Assembly: GCA_040954595.2 (NCBI GenBank) | Contig: CM082576.2 | Span: forward strand, 18,600,001-18,664,000 | Direction: 5' to 3' | DNA length: 64,000 nucleotides | DNA from: Balanoglossus misakiensis | Taxonomy: Eukaryota > Hemichordata | Shown: positions 61,301-64,000 of the stretch, piece by piece | How the letters are laid out: each line of letters opens with the position of its first letter | How positions within the stretch are numbered: the first letter of the stretch is position 1 | Program-made: the position numbers and the translations under genes | The notes under the pieces: model-generated | Databases searched by the model: none | What the model was told of the DNA's origin: nothing | Seen by the model: only the letters and a program-made list of their open reading frames with translations

Positions 61301-64000
61301 TGGGGATTTAAAATTGATTGTAAATCCCTAGGTTAATACGTGGCCAAAAGCAATTTTATTTGACATTGCTAATGCAACGATGACATTGAATCCGATTCTT
61401 TGCATCAGGGTAAATGGCGATGCAAGCTTGATGATGCATCATGGTAGATAGTGATGCAAACACTTCACTTTGACATGGGCATTAAATGCATATGGGGATT
61501 TCAAGTTGATTACAAATCCCTGGATTAATACGCGTCCAAAAGCACTGTAATTTGACATTGCTAATGCGATGTTGACATTGAATGTAATTCTCCGCATTAG
61601 GGCAAATGGCAAAGCAAGCTTAATGATGCAATGGAGTAGACGGTGATGCAAGCTATGCATTTTGACATAGGTATTTAATGCATGTGCTTGGGTATTTAAT
61701 GTTGAATGTAAATTCCCAGGTTAATACATCTCCAAAAGCACTGTAATTTAAAATTGCTAATGTAAGGGTGACATTGAATCTGATTCTTTGCATCAGGGCA
61801 TATTGTGAAGCATGCTTGATGATGCATTAGGGTCAATAGTGATGGAAACACTGCACTATGACATGGGTATTTAATGCATACGCATTGATATTTACAGTTG
61901 ACTCTTAATCCCGAGGTTAATACATGGCTAAAAGCACTGTAATTTAAAATTACTAATGCAAAGGTTACATTGAATATGGGTAAATGGTGAAGCAAGCTTG
62001 AAGATGCATCAGGGTAGATGGTGTTTCAAGCCCTTCACATTGACATTGGAATATAATGCATATGGGGATTTAAAATTGATTGTAAATCCCTAGGTTAATA
62101 CGTGGCCAAAAGCAATTTTATTTGACATTGCTAATGCAACGATGACATTGAATCCGATTCTTTGTATCAGGGTAAATGGCGATGCAAGCTTGATGATGCA
62201 TCACGGTAGATAGTGATGCAAACACTTCACTTTGACATGGGCATTAAATGCATATGGGGATTTCAAGTTGATTACAAATCCCTGGGTTAATACGCGTCCA
62301 AAAGCACTGTAATTTGACATTGCTAATGCGATGTTGACATTGAATGTAATTCTCCGCATTAGGGCAAATGGCAAAGCAAGCTTAATGATGCAATGGAGTA
62401 GACGGTGATGCAAGCTATGCATTTTGACATAGGTATTTAATGCATGTGCATGGGTATTTAATGTTGAATGTAAATTCCCAGGTTAATACATCTCCAAAAG
62501 CACTGTAATTTAAAATTGCTAATGTAAGGGTGACATTGAATCTGATTCTTTGCATTATGGGAAATGGCGTAGCAAGCCTAATGATGCATCTGAGTAGATG
62601 GTGATGCAAGCTAAGCATTTTGATATAGGTACTAAATGTATATACATGGGTATTTAAAGTTGTCTGTAAATCCCCAGGTTAATACTTGGCAAAAAGCAAT
62701 TTTATTTGACATTGCTAATGAAATGGTGACACTGAATCTGATTCTTTGCATCAGGGCATATTGTGAAGCATGCTTGATGATGTATTAGTGTCAACAGTGA
62801 TGGAAACACTGCACTATGACATGGGTATTTAATGCATATGCATTGATATTTACAGTTGACTCTAAATCCCGAGGTTAGTACATGGCTAAAAGCGCTGTAA
62901 TTTAAAATTACTAATGCAAAGGTTACATTAAATATGGGTAAATGGTGAAGCAAGCTTGAAGATGCATCAGGGTAGATGGTGTTTCAAGCCCTTCACATTG
63001 ACTTGGAATATAATGCATATGGGGATTTAAAATTGATTGTAAATCCCTAGGTTAATACGTGGCCAAAAGCAATTTTATTTGACATTGCTAATGCAACGAT
63101 GACATTGAATCCGATTCTTTGCATCAGGGTAAATGGCGATGCAAGCTTGATGATGCATCATGGTAGATAGTGATGCAAACACTTCACTTTGACATGGGCA
63201 TTAAATGCATATGGGGATTTCAAGTTGATTACAAATCCCTGGATTAATACGCGTCCAAAAGCACTGTAATTTGACATTGCTAATGCGATGTTGACATTGA
63301 ATGTAATTCTCCGCATTAGGGCAAATGGCAAAGCAAGCTTAATGATGCAATGGAGTAGACGGTGATGCAAGCTATGCATTTTGACATAGGTATTTAATGC
63401 ATGTGCTTGGGTATTTAATGTTGAATGTAAATTCCCAGGTTAATACATCTCCAAAAGCACTGTAATTTAAAATTGCTAATGTAAGGGTGACATTGAATCT
63501 GATTCTTTGCATTATGGGAAATGGCATAGCAAGCCTAATGATCCATCTGAGTAGATGGTGATGCAAGCTAAGCATTTTGATATAGGTACTAAATGTATAT
63601 ACATGGGTATTTAAAGTTGTCTGTAAATCCCCAGGTTAATTCTTGGCAAAAAGCAATTTTATTTTACATTGCTAATGAAATGGTGACACTGAATCTGATT
63701 CTTTGCATGAGGGTAAATGGCGATGCAAGCTTGATGATGCATCCCGGTAGATAGTGATGCAAACACTTCACTTTGACATGGGTATTAACTGCATATGGGG
63801 ATTAAAAGTTGACTGAAAATCCCTGGGTTAATACAAGTCCAAAAGCACTGAAATTTGACATAGCTAATACAATGGTGACATTGAATGTGATTCTTTGCAT
63901 TAGGGGAAATGGCGTAGCAAGCCTAATGATGCATCAGTGTAGATGGTGATCCAAGCTCTGCGCTTTGGCATACGTATTTAATGCATGTGCATGGGTATTT
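55352..64000. repeat. Satellite B, rearranged higher-order zone
   Basis: Monomers are the same types as in the 3262-bp HOR but in a different order. The same anchor recurs at 55352, 58015, 60482 and 62201 (spacings 2663, 2467, 1719), each followed by a second anchor 957 bp later. Dimers of 374 bp are tandemly duplicated at about 57136-57883 and 59229-60350. The difference 2467-1719 equals two such dimers. The array runs off the window. Confidence 0.85.

Noticed and set aside
29650-64000. CENP-B box in satellite B
   Set aside because: I saw no match to the TTCG...CGGG pattern in the monomers that I read. A centromeric role therefore rests only on array structure.

Overview
This is eukaryotic, almost certainly metazoan, non-coding DNA. 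It is AT-rich, has no operons or ribosome-binding sites and almost no coding potential, and most of its length is satellite DNA or non-autonomous mobile elements. An invertebrate (marine deuterostome or lophotrochozoan) would fit, but no gene here fixes the taxon. The one segment that reads like protein is an open stretch at 821-1081 (+), a possible last exon that I do not recognise.

Layout: (1) 1-1985, unique-looking DNA with the putative exon. (2) 1986-2680, five copies of a 139-bp tandem repeat. (3) 2.9-27.3 kb, a complex built from one mobile-element family (called family H here), with its hairpin end on the left. Old head-to-tail copies lie at 2.9-4.6 and 21.1-23.3 kb. Inside one of these copies a single 116-bp internal segment has expanded to about 142 tandem copies (satellite A, 4625-21117). 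A younger copy X (23313-26914) interrupts the last old copy, and a dimeric copy Y (23374-25699) is nested in X. (4) 27.4-28.7 kb, pyrimidine tract and minisatellites. (5) 28.7-29.65 kb, unique spacer with a poly-C/poly-A tract and a tRNA-like fold lacking a D arm. (6) 29.65-64 kb, satellite B, about 190-bp monomers. Its edge is diverged (29.65-34 kb), followed by a 3262-bp higher-order repeat (HOR, 34.0-55.35 kb) and then a rearranged zone with 374-, 957- and 1719-bp periodicities that continues past the window. A dimeric family H element, Z (50529-54205, opposite orientation to X and Y), is inserted cleanly into one HOR copy. The three other HOR copies give exact empty sites.

The main discovery candidate is family H. 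One terminus is a perfect 13-14 bp-arm hairpin and the opposite terminus carries the same subfamily-specific arm word plus a small conserved hairpin. Copies multimerise head-to-tail with a single hairpin end, resembling non-autonomous Helentron/Helitron-like elements. They carry many perfect AGGTCA direct repeats (DR1, nuclear-receptor type). An internal segment of the family gave rise to satellite A, so mobile-element insertion, multimerisation and satellite birth can be read in one window.
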